This document shows, in pieces, positions 29,378-38,312 of a stretch of DNA of 64,000 nt. A model generated the notes under the pieces. It was not told where the DNA came from. It was given only the letters and a program-made list of their open reading frames with translations, and made no database searches. The translations under genes were made by a program, and so were the position numbers. Numbering within the stretch: the stretch's first letter is position 1; each line of letters opens with the position of its first letter. The DNA is from Melittangium boletus DSM 14713 (GTDB lineage Bacteria > Myxococcota > Myxococcia > Myxococcales > Myxococcaceae), in assembly GCF_002305855.1 (NCBI RefSeq), contig NZ_CP022163.1, positions 6,138,292 to 6,202,291 of the forward strand, read 5' to 3'.

Positions 29378-29395
29378 GACGCCTTCCCGGAGGGC

Positions 29396-31552
29396 TCAGG
29401 GCCTCCAGGGGAAATAGAGCCGGGTGGGAGCCCTCAGGGATTGGGCCAGGAGGGCGAGCGCCTCATCCACCCGCGTGAGCCAGTGCAGGAGGATGGGGGG
29501 GCTCGCGGGGCCTCGGCGAAGGGTCTCCTCGCCCACGAGCGAGCGCTGGGCCTTGTCGAGCAACGCGGAGGCGGGTTCGACGGGGGGAACTTCCTCCGCG
29601 CCGATGCTGTCCGCCAGCGCGCGCGTGTTGTGGGCGAGTTGGAGCCCCGCCTCGCGCAACAGCTCGCGGGAGGTTCCGTTGAGCCCCAGCAGGCCGCGCC
29701 CCATCTCCAGGTGCCGGACGGAGAGGACCAGCTCGGACACCGCGTGCACCGTACGGACCGCCCGGGGCGAGAATCGTCCGAGCTTCCCGGCGAGGAGAGG
29801 CCGCGCCGCCGTGCGCAACTCCCGCAGGCGGGCATCGAGGACCCGCGCGGAGTCGAGCAACCGGGCCTGGTCCGTTTCCCGGGTCCGGTTCACCACGGCT
29901 TCCTCCAGGTAGTCACCCGCCGCGTCGAGGACCTGCCGGGCCACCTTCTGGACATGGGCCGTCGTGCGCTCGGGCATCAGGAAGAGGGCGATGGTGACGC
30001 CAATGCCCGCGCCAATCAGTGTTTCCTCGATGCGCAGGTAGAGCAGCCCCGGCGAGAGCCGGCCGAGCAATCCGTAGAGCACGGACAACAACGTGGTGAA
30101 CCAGAAGACCATCCACGCGTAGGACACCTGGATCAAATAGAAGCCGAGGAAGACGCACACGAAGATGGAGGCGATTTCGAGGCCGTCATGGCCCGTGACG
30201 AGCCGCGCGAGGAACAATCCCGCCACCACGCCCAGCACCGTGCCAAGGACGCGGGCCCATGCGCGCTGCACGGTGTCCCCACTCGAGCGCGTGCGTGTGA
30301 AGATGACGAAGGCGGTGATGACGGCCCAGTACCAGCGCTCGGCGGACACCGCGTAGCCCGCCGCCATCGCGAGCACGCTCGCCACGGTGACCTGGAGCGC
30401 CTGGCGCGTGGAGGGATGGAGTCCCTCGCGCGCGAGTTCCTGGGCGACTGGGTTCGGTGACTCCGTCATCCTCGGCCCCAGGGCCTCCGGGAGCAGTTCG
30501 TCGGTGAGCAGGAATGATGCATCCACCAGGTCCGAGAGGGAGTTGCGGAAGCGCCGGGCGTCCGAGCTGCCTGGCTCGTCGCGGGTGGGCTCCGGGGTGG
30601 CGGCCCGGAGCCGCTCGAGGTGGGTGTGCATCATCCGCGAGGCCGCGGGTGCACGGTGGCGGATGGCGATTCGTGCCGCCACCAGGGCGCTATGCACCTC
30701 GCCGCGCACCTCGGGGGACAGCGCGCCCGTCTCGATGATCTGCCGGACCGCGCCCAGCACCCGGTTGGCCGCCAGTTCCACTTCGAAGAGCCTCTGCCTT
30801 AGGGGGATCTGATCGCTCGGGAGCAGATCCTCCACCGCGAGGGCCGCGTCACTCAGCCGGTCGGCCTGAAGGGACAGCCGGCGGACCAGCGCGGGCGTCA
30901 ACCGAGGTTGCCCGGACACCTCCGCGAGTTCCCACAACACCACGTCGAGTGTCTTTCGGAAGGCGCGCAGGAGACGCCGCAGATTCCGCTCCGGCCGGTC
31001 CGGGATGAGGACGAAGCGCACCGCGTACGCGATTCCCACGGCGACGACCATGGCCCCGGCGAGCGCGGGCACCTGCGCCAGCTTCGCGCGGAAGAACAGG
31101 GCGTTGAAGAAGGAGAAGAAGCCGATCATCCCGAGCGCCAGGCCTCGGGGCCCGAAGCGCCGCACGAACGTGGTGATGAAGATGGTGACCGCGAAGGCCA
31201 CCGCGCCGAGCAGGGGAATCTGGGCGGCGAGCGTGCCGAGGACGGCGGCCAGGACGGCGGGAAACACCAGGAGGGCCGTCGTGACGCGTTGAGCCCGGGG
31301 CTCGGTGTCGGTGGCGAGCTGGGAACCCATCATCGCCACCATCGTCCCCACGAGGGTGACGGTGGGGGGCTCCCCCAGCAGGCGGGCGAGCCAGGACAGG
31401 ACGAGTACCGCCAGGCCCGCGCCCAGGGCGGCCCGCAGCCCCTTGCGCAACCGGCCCAGGTCGGGGTCGGAAATCAGGAAGACGTCCCAGAGATGCCTCA
31501 CGTTGTGCAAATCCACCCTCCCCGGAGAGGTTGAGGATGGGAGAGCGTTCAT
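29396..31552 (-). CDS. FUSC-family inner membrane protein
   Basis: A 718-residue protein with two membrane modules of about five helices each (residues about 40-190 and 365-500), each followed by a soluble helical segment. This duplicated architecture is that of FUSC/YccS-like proteins related to aromatic acid or fusaric acid exporters. Substrate is unknown and no periplasmic adaptor gene is adjacent. It ends close to the convergent exonuclease gene. Confidence 0.85.
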   Translation of the reverse strand: MNALPSSTSPGRVDLHNVRHLWDVFLISDPDLGRLRKGLRAALGAGLAVLVLSWLARLLGEPPTVTLVGTMVAMMGSQLATDTEPRAQRVTTALLVFPAVLAAVLGTLAAQIPLLGAVAFAVTIFITTFVRRFGPRGLALGMIGFFSFFNALFFRAKLAQVPALAGAMVVAVGIAYAVRFVLIPDRPERNLRRLLRAFRKTLDVVLWELAEVSGQPRLTPALVRRLSLQADRLSDAALAVEDLLPSDQIPLRQRLFEVELAANRVLGAVRQIIETGALSPEVRGEVHSALVAARIAIRHRAPAASRMMHTHLERLRAATPEPTRDEPGSSDARRFRNSLSDLVDASFLLTDELLPEALGPRMTESPNPVAQELAREGLHPSTRQALQVTVASVLAMAAGYAVSAERWYWAVITAFVIFTRTRSSGDTVQRAWARVLGTVLGVVAGLFLARLVTGHDGLEIASIFVCVFLGFYLIQVSYAWMVFWFTTLLSVLYGLLGRLSPGLLYLRIEETLIGAGIGVTIALFLMPERTTAHVQKVARQVLDAAGDYLEEAVVNRTRETDQARLLDSARVLDARLRELRTAARPLLAGKLGRFSPRAVRTVHAVSELVLSVRHLEMGRGLLGLNGTSRELLREAGLQLAHNTRALADSIGAEEVPPVEPASALLDKAQRSLVGEETLRRGPASPPILLHWLTRVDEALALLAQSLRAPTRLYFPWRP

Positions 31553-31609
31553 GCGGGCCCGTCCGCCCGGTTGCCTGGCTTCCAGAGAGGCTTCCCGCGT
31601 CAGGACGGG

Positions 31610-32776
31610 TCAGGGCTCGAAGCGCATGAGGGCGCGCATCTGCCGGAGGTTGGCGCTCGGGGGCACGAGCCGGGCGGCCGTGTCGCGCAGGAAGCGGCCC
31701 GCGGCGTTCTCCAGTTGGGCGACCCGCCCCAGTTGGAAGGACTGGTTCACGATGGAGTTGGCGCGGCGGAGCCGGCGCTGCTCGTAGGCGGCGAGCGCGC
31801 TGGGCAGGTCCGCTTCCCGCGCCAGACAGCGGGCGAGCACCACGGCGTCCTCGATGGCCTGGCAGCCCCCCTGGCCCATGTTGGGAGTCATCGGATGGGC
31901 GGCGTCCCCCAGGAGCGTCACCCGTCCCTGGCTCCAGCGGGTCAGGGGTTTCCGGTCGAAGATGTCCGTGCGGAAGAGCTGTTCCTCGGGCGTGGACTCG
32001 AGCAGGGGGGCGATGGGGGCGTGCCAGCGGCCGAAGAGCTCGAGCAGGGCGGCGCGGCTCCGGCCGGGTTCGTCCTTGCCTCCGGCGGGCGCGTTGCGCG
32101 TGGCGTACCAATAGATTTCACCCTGGCCGACGGGGACGATGCCGAAGCGGGCTCCGGGCCCCCAGGTCTCCGTGGCGGCGCGTGGCTCGGCCCGAGGCAG
32201 CTCCGTCGTGATGCCCCGCCAGCTCGTATAGCCCGAGTACCGGGTCTCATCCGCCCAGAGCGTCCGGCGCACCACCGAGTGCAATCCATCCGCGCCCACC
32301 AGCACGTCTCCGGTGGCGCTCGTTCCATCCGAGAGCGTCACCGTCACCCGCGAGCCCTCGTCGTGGAAGCCCGTCACCGCGCACCCCGTGCGCACCTGGG
32401 CGGGTGCGAGTTCGCCGAGCAGCACCTGCTGCAACCGGGAGCGGCGGATGGCGATGGCGGGGATTCCCAGCTCGCGCTCCATCTGTTCGACGGGCAGGCG
32501 GTTGATGATCCGTCCGGCCGGGTCGAGCGTGGAGAGCGAGGCCAGGGGCACTCCCTCCCGGGCCACCGCGTCGGCGAGCCCGATCGCGCGCAGGGCGAGC
32601 ATGGCGTTCATCTGCACGGTGATGCCGGCTCCCACGGGGCGCAGGACCTCGGCGCGCTCGAGGACCGTGGAACCGATGCCGGCCACACGAAGGGCGTGGG
32701 CCAGGGTGAGGCCGCCGATGCCACCTCCCGCGATGAGCACATGGCGGGAGGCCTGCGGAGAGGAGGACGCGGTCAT
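31610..32776 (-). CDS. FAD-dependent aromatic-type monooxygenase
   Basis: A 388-residue group A flavin hydroxylase. It has AGGGIGGLTLAHAL at the N-terminus, the DG motif GADGLHSVVRR and the GD motif LLGDAAHPMTPNMGQGGCQAIEDA. Such enzymes use NAD(P)H and oxygen to hydroxylate aromatic or polyene substrates. It starts 19 bases after the aminotransferase stop, so the pair may act together on an amino-acid-derived compound (inference). Confidence 0.9.
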   Translation of the reverse strand: MTASSSPQASRHVLIAGGGIGGLTLAHALRVAGIGSTVLERAEVLRPVGAGITVQMNAMLALRAIGLADAVAREGVPLASLSTLDPAGRIINRLPVEQMERELGIPAIAIRRSRLQQVLLGELAPAQVRTGCAVTGFHDEGSRVTVTLSDGTSATGDVLVGADGLHSVVRRTLWADETRYSGYTSWRGITTELPRAEPRAATETWGPGARFGIVPVGQGEIYWYATRNAPAGGKDEPGRSRAALLELFGRWHAPIAPLLESTPEEQLFRTDIFDRKPLTRWSQGRVTLLGDAAHPMTPNMGQGGCQAIEDAVVLARCLAREADLPSALAAYEQRRLRRANSIVNQSFQLGRVAQLENAAGRFLRDTAARLVPPSANLRQMRALMRFEP

Positions 32777-32795
32777 GACGGGTAGCTCCTGGGGG

Positions 32796-34064
32796 TCACC
32801 CCGTGGAGGGGCGGAGGATCAGGGTTTCCAGCCGGTCCAGGGCCTTGTCCAACACGTCCTGGGACGGGCCGAAGGACAGCCGCACATAGTTGCGGAAGCG
32901 CGAGGGGCGGGCGCGGCGCTTGCCGGGGTTCACGTCGAAGAATTCCCCGGGCACGGTGATGATCCGTTGATCGAGCGCGGCGCGGAAGAAGCCCATGCCC
33001 TCGTTGAGGGGCGCGGGCAGTCCCGCCACGTTGCCCCAGATGTAGAAGGTGCCATCGGGGGGACGGTCCGTGCGGATGCCCAGCCGCTCCAGCCGCGAGT
33101 GGATGCGGTCGCGCTTGTCGCGGAAGTGGCGGTGGATGGCGAGCGTCTCCTTCACCACGAGCTGCTCCTCCAGCAGGGGCATGGCGGCGCGCTGCAGGGG
33201 ACGGCTGCCACCGCCGTCGAGGAAGCTGCCCGCGCTGGAGACCGCCTCGATGACCTGGCGGGGCCCCACGGTCCACGTCATGCGCCAGCCCGGGTAGCGC
33301 CAGTTCTTGGTGAGGCCGTCGAAGAGGACCACGGGATCCTTGTTGACGTCCTCCACGTAGCGGGCGGCGCTTTCCACGGGGAGCTGGTTGGGGCGGCCCG
33401 TCCAAACGTAGTGCGAATAGAACTCGTCGATGAGGAGGGTGCACTCCAACTCCCGGGCGACGGACACCCAGCGCGCCAGCTCATCGCCCTGGACGAGCTT
33501 GCCGGTGGGGTTGCAGGGGTTGGAGAAGAGGAGGGCGGAGAGGCCACGGCCCTGCACCTCACGGCGCAGATCCTCGTGGGTGAAGGCATAGCCGCGCTCG
33601 CCCTCGAGGAGGATGGGGATGGAGGTGAAGGCCTTGAAGACGTCCAGCAACTCCTCGTAGGCGGTGTAGTCCGGCAGGAAGTGGCCCAGGTTGACCATGC
33701 CAAGACTGGCGGCGGCGCGGGTGAGGGCGGTGCGGCCGCCACCGGAGAGCGAGACGTTCTCGGCGCTGTACTGGCTGGGCATGCCCCTCCGGTAGAGCCG
33801 GTTGTAGAGGGACGCGATGGCCTCGCGCACCTCCCAAAGGCCGGCCACGGGGGCGTACTCCAGGTCATTCATGTCCACGGGGACGGTGCCCACGCGGGGC
33901 GGAGCGCCGGGAAGCTCACCAATCTCGGGCTGGCCCTGGCCCAGGTTGCACCATTCGGGGTCGCTCGGGCGGTAGCCTCGGCGCATGGCCTCGGTGGTGA
34001 CGTAGATGACGCCCGTGCGCGGCACGGTGCGGAACGCGGGAATCGATGAAAGATCGTCGCTCAC
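32796..34064 (-). CDS. Pyridoxal-phosphate aminotransferase, class I/II fold
   Basis: A 422-residue enzyme with the usual fold type I motifs: NPCNPTGK, the PLP-contact DEFYSHYV, the Schiff-base lysine in FDGLTKNWRYPGWR, and the C-terminal arginine in NYVRLSFG. Substrate is not resolvable. It is the first gene of a probable two-gene unit with the flavin monooxygenase. The promoter lies in the 100 bases before the divergent lipoprotein unit B. Confidence 0.9.
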   Translation of the reverse strand: MSDDLSSIPAFRTVPRTGVIYVTTEAMRRGYRPSDPEWCNLGQGQPEIGELPGAPPRVGTVPVDMNDLEYAPVAGLWEVREAIASLYNRLYRRGMPSQYSAENVSLSGGGRTALTRAAASLGMVNLGHFLPDYTAYEELLDVFKAFTSIPILLEGERGYAFTHEDLRREVQGRGLSALLFSNPCNPTGKLVQGDELARWVSVARELECTLLIDEFYSHYVWTGRPNQLPVESAARYVEDVNKDPVVLFDGLTKNWRYPGWRMTWTVGPRQVIEAVSSAGSFLDGGGSRPLQRAAMPLLEEQLVVKETLAIHRHFRDKRDRIHSRLERLGIRTDRPPDGTFYIWGNVAGLPAPLNEGMGFFRAALDQRIITVPGEFFDVNPGKRRARPSRFRNYVRLSFGPSQDVLDKALDRLETLILRPSTG

Positions 34065-34170
34065 GTCCCCACGCTAGCGGAGGACGGTGGGGACTTTCAT
34101 CCGCCGAAATCACCCGAGGGGCTTGGAGAGGCTGCTAGGCTCGCCGTAGCTTTGGACCTTGAGGAAAAAC

Positions 34171-34488
34171 ATGGTCGGGATTCGTCGCTGGAGCTTGTGG
34201 TTGGGACCGGCGGTCGTCCTTTGGAGTTGCTCGGCTTCTAGAGAAGACTTGAGCGTTGGTTCGCAATGGAGACCCACACGGATTTTCGATCAGCGTTCCG
34301 GGCGTATCTTCGATCGTGAACTGTTGATGCTATATCGGGAGAGAACCGGAGAATGTCGTGCTTACGGATATAACAGCGCGACGCGTGTTGTGTCGGCACT
34401 GCGTGACAGTCAATGGATCCCCATTGGTCTGGTCTATTCCGATGACGGAGACATTCGCCTGTTCGATGGTCAGGATTGGCTGCCTTGA
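34171..34488 (+). CDS. Lipoprotein, shortened first gene of unit B
   Basis: A 105-residue product: signal WLGPAVVLWSC followed directly by SASREDLSVGSQWRPTRIF and ending LFDGQDWLP. Compared with the relatives at 24758-25448 and 34976-35349 it keeps the C-terminal half but has lost the segment with the HSHP motif. The signal peptide is fused in frame to what remains. ATG 34171 has GAGGA upstream; an earlier TTG at 34159 is unlikely. It may be expressed but lacks the presumed metal site. Confidence 0.65.
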   Translation: MVGIRRWSLWLGPAVVLWSCSASREDLSVGSQWRPTRIFDQRSGRIFDRELLMLYRERTGECRAYGYNSATRVVSALRDSQWIPIGLVYSDDGDIRLFDGQDWLP

Positions 34489-34517
34489 GGATTTTCCACC
34501 GCGTCTGGTGAAATACC

Positions 34518-34861
34518 ATGAAAAGCCTTGTTTCGCTGTTTCTGTGCTGGGCCGTGCTGCTTCCGGGCTGCTCCTTGCTCCATCGTTTTGGGTATTACAG
34601 ACACGAGAAGGCGCAATGGGCGTCCCCGGACGAGGCGGAGAAGGTGCGGTTTCCCGCTTCTTTCGAAAATGGAACCCGGCTATTGCCCAGTGTCTCTCTC
34701 GTTGGGACACTTTCGATATGTCGATCCTCCAGGCAGGGGAGGACCTTTTCTTCGTGAGTTTCCTTCCCCATCTGTCCCGGTGTGGCATTGACGCCATCGT
34801 GATGGATGCGGGTGCGACCTATGCGATTGATGGGAAGGGAAGGATCCTCGACGTGAGATGA
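34518..34861 (+). pseudogene. Lipoprotein second gene of unit B, broken by an internal deletion and frameshift
   Basis: It starts normally (MKSLVSLFLCWAVLLPGC, then a YYRHEKAQWASPDEA segment) up to FENGTRL. The frame then departs, and the family C-terminus (AQCLSRWDTFDMSILQ to GKGRILDVR) continues in another frame to 34861. Comparison with the intact copy at 35346-35783 shows that about 28 residues present there (GPRMAAVKIAMDD and flanks) are missing near 34680. The junction leaves a shifted frame ending at 34757. Confidence 0.7.
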
Positions 34862-34975
34862 GTTCGCCGGGTGGAGTGGCTGCCGTCAGTTGCGCACGAG
34901 TTCGGACAGGATCTCCTGCGAGAGGTCTGGGGAGGCTGCTAGGCTCGTCACCAGCTCTGTTGCCCAAGGAAAAAC

Positions 34976-35349
34976 ATGGTCGGGATTCGTCGCTAGGTAG
35001 GAAGTACTGTGAGGCACCCAGATCCATCAAGGACGACTCGCACCGAGATGCCATCGTCCTGGGTGGCGCGCACTCGCATCCACATAGCCGCAAGTTCTCA
35101 AGCGAGGATGTGAGTGAATCCAGGCATTGGCGCCCTACGCGGTTCGTCGATGGGAGTACCGGCCGTGTCTGGGATCGCTCCCTCCTTTTGTTTTTCCGAG
35201 AGGCGAGCGGTACATGTGGGTCTTGTCTCTATGACAATACGTCGAGGATGGTGATGGCCCTGCGGAGTGGGCAGTGGGTTGCCATCGGTAGAGCAAGTGG
35301 GTTTTATGGTGAGATTGATATGATTGAGGGCCAGGATTGGCTTCCATGA
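34976..35349 (+). pseudogene. First gene of lipoprotein unit C, N-terminus lost
   Basis: The duplicated start (ATG 34976) reads only six codons to TAG at 34994-34996. The rest of the family domain is open in a different frame from about 34999: KYC, then SIKDDSHRDAIVLGG, the motif AHSHPHSRKFSSED, and the tail to GQDWLP at 35349. A stretch of about 30 residues between the KYC and the DAIVLGG parts, present in unit A, is also missing. No good start with a ribosome site exists in the open frame, so the exported protein is probably not made. This copy shows the intact HSHP...SxxD signature most clearly. Confidence 0.65.
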
Positions 35350-35783
35350 TGGGCTGGTGCACGATGAGCCGGGTGTTTCTTGTCATGATTCCATGTACCG
35401 TCCTCATGGCGGGCTGTGGGTTCCTGGGTATCTACAGACATCAAAAGGCGGAATGGGCTCCTCCAGAGGAGTCGGCACGGGTTGATTTCCCAAATTCCTT
35501 TGAACAAGGAACCCATTTGAGTGGTCCCAGAATGGCGGCGGTCAAGATCGCCATGGATGACTTCATGCCACCCGGGACTCGTGTGAAGGGAGACAACGAA
35601 CAATTGGCTCAATGCCTCTCTCGCTGGGATACGTATGATGTCTCCGTCTTGCAGCCCAGCGAGGAACTCTTCTTTATTCGCTTTTTTCCTGTCACATCCC
35701 GATGTGGTCTCGATGTGATGGTTCTCGATGCTGGCGCTGTCTATGCCGTGGATTCGAAGGGCCGCATCCTCGCGGTGCAGTAG
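35346..35783 (+). CDS. Lipoprotein, second gene of unit C (intact)
   Basis: A 145-residue lipoprotein with lipobox LMAGC, mature part GFLGIYRHQKAEWAPPEES, and the family ending GAVYAVDSKGRILAVQ. Two conserved cysteines (QCLSRW, SRCGLDV) match those of the unit A protein. The ATG at 35346 overlaps the stop of the preceding gene (ATGA), as in unit A; ATG 35364 is an alternative giving a shorter signal. Function unknown. Confidence 0.8.
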   Translation: MMGWCTMSRVFLVMIPCTVLMAGCGFLGIYRHQKAEWAPPEESARVDFPNSFEQGTHLSGPRMAAVKIAMDDFMPPGTRVKGDNEQLAQCLSRWDTYDVSVLQPSEELFFIRFFPVTSRCGLDVMVLDAGAVYAVDSKGRILAVQ

Positions 35784-35790
35784 GGCGGAT

Positions 35791-36663
35791 TCATCGCACG
35801 AGTCCAGACAGGATCTCCTGCCAGTGGGAGTAGAGGGAGAAGTGCCCGCCCCCCTGGAGGAAGTGCGGCACCGTGTGGGGGATGCGCGAGTGCAGGTAGC
35901 GTCCCATCTGGACCGGCACGATGGAGTCTCCCTCCCAGTACCAGAGGTGCACCGGCACCCGGATGTCCTCGAGCGGAAAGCCCCAGGGGGAAGTGAGCAG
36001 CCGGGCCTCCTGGATCATCCCGCGCACGCCCTGACGAGTGGCCTCACCGCGGAAGCCCTTCACCTGGTTGCCAATGGCGGGCACCGACAGCACGGCCCGG
36101 TCATCCGCCGAGCACTCCCGAAGCAGCGCCTCCAGGGCCCGCTCGGGCTTGCTCCGCACGGACTGGTCATGCAGTTTCATCACGGGCATGAGCATCCAGC
36201 CCGGCCACATGGCCATGCTGTAGGCGGCGCGGTAGTCGCGGTTGACTCCCTCCATGGCGCCACTCCGGTTGAAGGGCGCCGAGCCCGAGATGATCGCCGC
36301 GCGCGTGACCCTCTCCCCCAGGCGGTACGCGCAGGCCGCCACGTAGGGGCCTCCCGCGGACACCCCCATGACGGCGAAGCGGCCCAGTCCCAGGGTATCG
36401 GCCAACTGCTCGATGTCCGCCGGCATGTCCAGCAGCGTGCGGCCCTTCTTGTAGTCCGACAACCCATAGCCCGGCCGGTCCGGGGTGATGAGCCGCACGC
36501 CCAGCCGCTCCGTGAGCGCGTCATCCGGGTGGCGCATGTAGCGCGAGCCCGGATTGCCGTGCAGGAAGAAGACCGGAGCGCCCTTCGGGTCTCCGGCCTC
36601 GATATAGGCGAGCTTGCGGCCATCGCGCAGCCGCGCCACCCCTTCCCGGAACAACTCCGTCAT
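35791..36663 (-). CDS. Alpha/beta hydrolase
   Basis: A 290-residue hydrolase of the classical fold: oxyanion motif FFLHGNPGSR, nucleophile Ser in GVSAGGPY, acid near WEGDSIVP and His in GGGHFSLY. It has no signal peptide. Its ATG overlaps the stop of the PHA-synthase-like gene, so the two are translated together. It could be a depolymerase or esterase working on the same polyester or acyl product (inference). Confidence 0.87.
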   Translation of the reverse strand: MTELFREGVARLRDGRKLAYIEAGDPKGAPVFFLHGNPGSRYMRHPDDALTERLGVRLITPDRPGYGLSDYKKGRTLLDMPADIEQLADTLGLGRFAVMGVSAGGPYVAACAYRLGERVTRAAIISGSAPFNRSGAMEGVNRDYRAAYSMAMWPGWMLMPVMKLHDQSVRSKPERALEALLRECSADDRAVLSVPAIGNQVKGFRGEATRQGVRGMIQEARLLTSPWGFPLEDIRVPVHLWYWEGDSIVPVQMGRYLHSRIPHTVPHFLQGGGHFSLYSHWQEILSGLVR

Positions 36664-37796
36664 TCTCCCTCCCACGGCAGTGAGCGCCGCTCCACCCACG
36701 CGGAGATGCGCGGCCAGACCTTGACCGGCGATTTGCTGGAAGCCGACAAGCCAATGTGTCCCACGGGAAAACGCATCGTCTCGCAGTCCTTCGAGCCCAC
36801 CAGCTCCGGCAGGGGCTCGCTCATGGCCGGCGGCGCGATGTTGTCGTTCTCCGCGATGATGTTGAGCACGGGGCACTCGACTCGGCCCAGGTCCACCCGC
36901 TCTCCGCCCACCTCCATCCGGCTCTGGCGGAAGAGGTTCCGCTGATAGCAGTCGCGCATGTACTGGCGATAGACCTCTCCGGGAAAGGGCACGGCGTCGG
37001 CGCCCCAGCGCTCCAGGGCGAGGAAGGTGGTGACGAAGCCGGGATCGTCGATCTGCCGGAACACCTCCAGCCACTTGGTGAAGCGCTGGACGGGACCCGC
37101 CATGAAGAAACCACTCTCCAGCACGTACGGCGGCACGTTGCCGTAGGCGTCCACGAGCGAGTCCACGTCGAAGTGCCGGGGCTGGGTCCACAGCGAGTAG
37201 ACGCCGCCGTGGCTGAAGTCCACGGGCGTCGCCTGGAGGACGAGGTTGCGCACGCCCTCGGGGTGGAGCGCGGTGTAGGCCAGGGCCATGGTGCCGCCCA
37301 TGCAGTAGCCATAGAGCGTCACGTCGTCGCTGCCGCTCACCCGCTGCGTCCAGCGCAGGGCGGTTCTCAGGTGCCCCCCGAGCAGCTCGCTCCAGGTGAG
37401 GCTCTGTTCGTCGGGCCCCGCGAAGCCCCAATCGATGGCGTAGACGTCGTACCCCTGCCCGGTGAGGTATTCGATGAGGCTGCGGCCAGGCAGGAAGTCG
37501 AGGATGTACCAGCGGTTGATGAGCGAGTAGACGAAGAGGATGGGCGTGCGGTGACGGCGCCGGGGCGAGGCGTAGCGCAGGAGGCGCATGCGTCCGCGCG
37601 TGTACACCACCGAGTGGGGGGTGGGGCTGATGGGCGGCTCGCGCAGGCCGGTGGCCTTCTCGATGAGCGGCTTGAGGTAGGGGTAGGGGTTGATGGAGCG
37701 GTCCTGCAGCGCCCGCGCGATCGAGCGCGAGACGTCGACCTGGGACGAGACGAACGAGCGGATGCGCTCGAGGGTTTGAACGGGCCGGTTCACCAT
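36660..37796 (-). CDS. phaC: PHA synthase-like alpha/beta hydrolase (class III PhaC-like)
   Basis: A 378-residue protein of class III synthase length. The lipase-like box has cysteine as nucleophile, GYCMGGTMA, as in PhaC. The acid (AENDNIAPP) and His (FPVGHIGLSAS) complete the triad. Phrases such as RWYILDFLPGRSLIEYL and YAIDWGFAGPDEQSLTW are typical of PhaC. It should polymerise 3-hydroxyacyl-CoA. A small coiled-coil protein is encoded just upstream, where PhaE-type partners are found. Polymer formation is not proven by sequence alone. Confidence 0.8.
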   Translation of the reverse strand: MVNRPVQTLERIRSFVSSQVDVSRSIARALQDRSINPYPYLKPLIEKATGLREPPISPTPHSVVYTRGRMRLLRYASPRRRHRTPILFVYSLINRWYILDFLPGRSLIEYLTGQGYDVYAIDWGFAGPDEQSLTWSELLGGHLRTALRWTQRVSGSDDVTLYGYCMGGTMALAYTALHPEGVRNLVLQATPVDFSHGGVYSLWTQPRHFDVDSLVDAYGNVPPYVLESGFFMAGPVQRFTKWLEVFRQIDDPGFVTTFLALERWGADAVPFPGEVYRQYMRDCYQRNLFRQSRMEVGGERVDLGRVECPVLNIIAENDNIAPPAMSEPLPELVGSKDCETMRFPVGHIGLSASSKSPVKVWPRISAWVERRSLPWEGE

Positions 37797-37808
37797 GGAC
37801 GCGAGAGC

Positions 37809-38249
37809 CTATCGGGAGGAGGAGGAGGCGCGGCGGCGGCGCGCGGGACGAGTGGGCGTGGGCTCCGCGGCGGGGGGCGGCTCCTGGCGCTCCAGGAGTT
37901 CGACCACGTGCTCGAGCTGCGAGCCCAGCGCCTCGACCTGATCTCCCATCCGCCGCAACTGGTCTCTCAGTCCATCGACCTCGGAGGCGGTGGGCACGCG
38001 CAGCGAGCGCAACGTCTTCTCCATCATCGACGTGCGGCGCACCTGGAGGGTGAGACCCCGGCGCATGAGCCCGCCGCTGAGCCGCAGGAAGGTGGGACTC
38101 TCGGCGAGGCGCGAGGCCACCCGGGTCAGTCCCCGTTCGGCCTTCGTGAACACCTTGCCCGAGCGGGTTTCTGGATGGGTGAGTCGTCCCACCGTCTTCA
38201 GGGCACGGGCGAGCAGACCGGGAGCGGGGCGGGAGTCCGGGGCGGGCAT
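37809..38249 (-). CDS. Small coiled-coil protein upstream of phaC-like gene, phasin/PhaE-like candidate
   Basis: A 146-residue protein with a basic first half and a heptad-patterned helix (VDGLRDQLRRMGDQVEALGSQ...HVVELLERQ) at about 95-125, then a Pro/Arg-rich tail. The coiled-coil resembles those of phasins and the end of PhaE, and it lies 12 bases before the PhaC-like gene. It is far shorter than usual PhaE and shows no other family motif, so the link rests on position. Confidence 0.55.
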   Translation of the reverse strand: MPAPDSRPAPGLLARALKTVGRLTHPETRSGKVFTKAERGLTRVASRLAESPTFLRLSGGLMRRGLTLQVRRTSMMEKTLRSLRVPTASEVDGLRDQLRRMGDQVEALGSQLEHVVELLERQEPPPAAEPTPTRPARRRRASSSSR

Positions 38250-38312
38250 GTGGCGGAATCTATCCTGGACTGGGCCGTCGATTTCGAGCTTTCCGCCGGG
38301 CATGCTCCGGAC

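Larger units (their letters stand above)
34128..34994 (+). repeat. Duplicated leader of lipoprotein units B and C (34128-34189 and 34932-34994)
   Basis: GAGGCTGCTAGGCTCG is followed about 27 bases later by a 28-base identical block that spans the start codon of unit B gene 1 (ATG 34171). Both blocks recur 804-805 bases downstream (ATG 34976). In the second copy the frame stops after MVGIRR. This is the scar of a tandem duplication that made units B and C. Confidence 0.8.

Noticed and set aside
31571..34049. Overlapping plus-strand frames opposite the monooxygenase and aminotransferase
   Set aside because: Both minus-strand genes have complete active-site motifs; the plus frames are compositional shadows.
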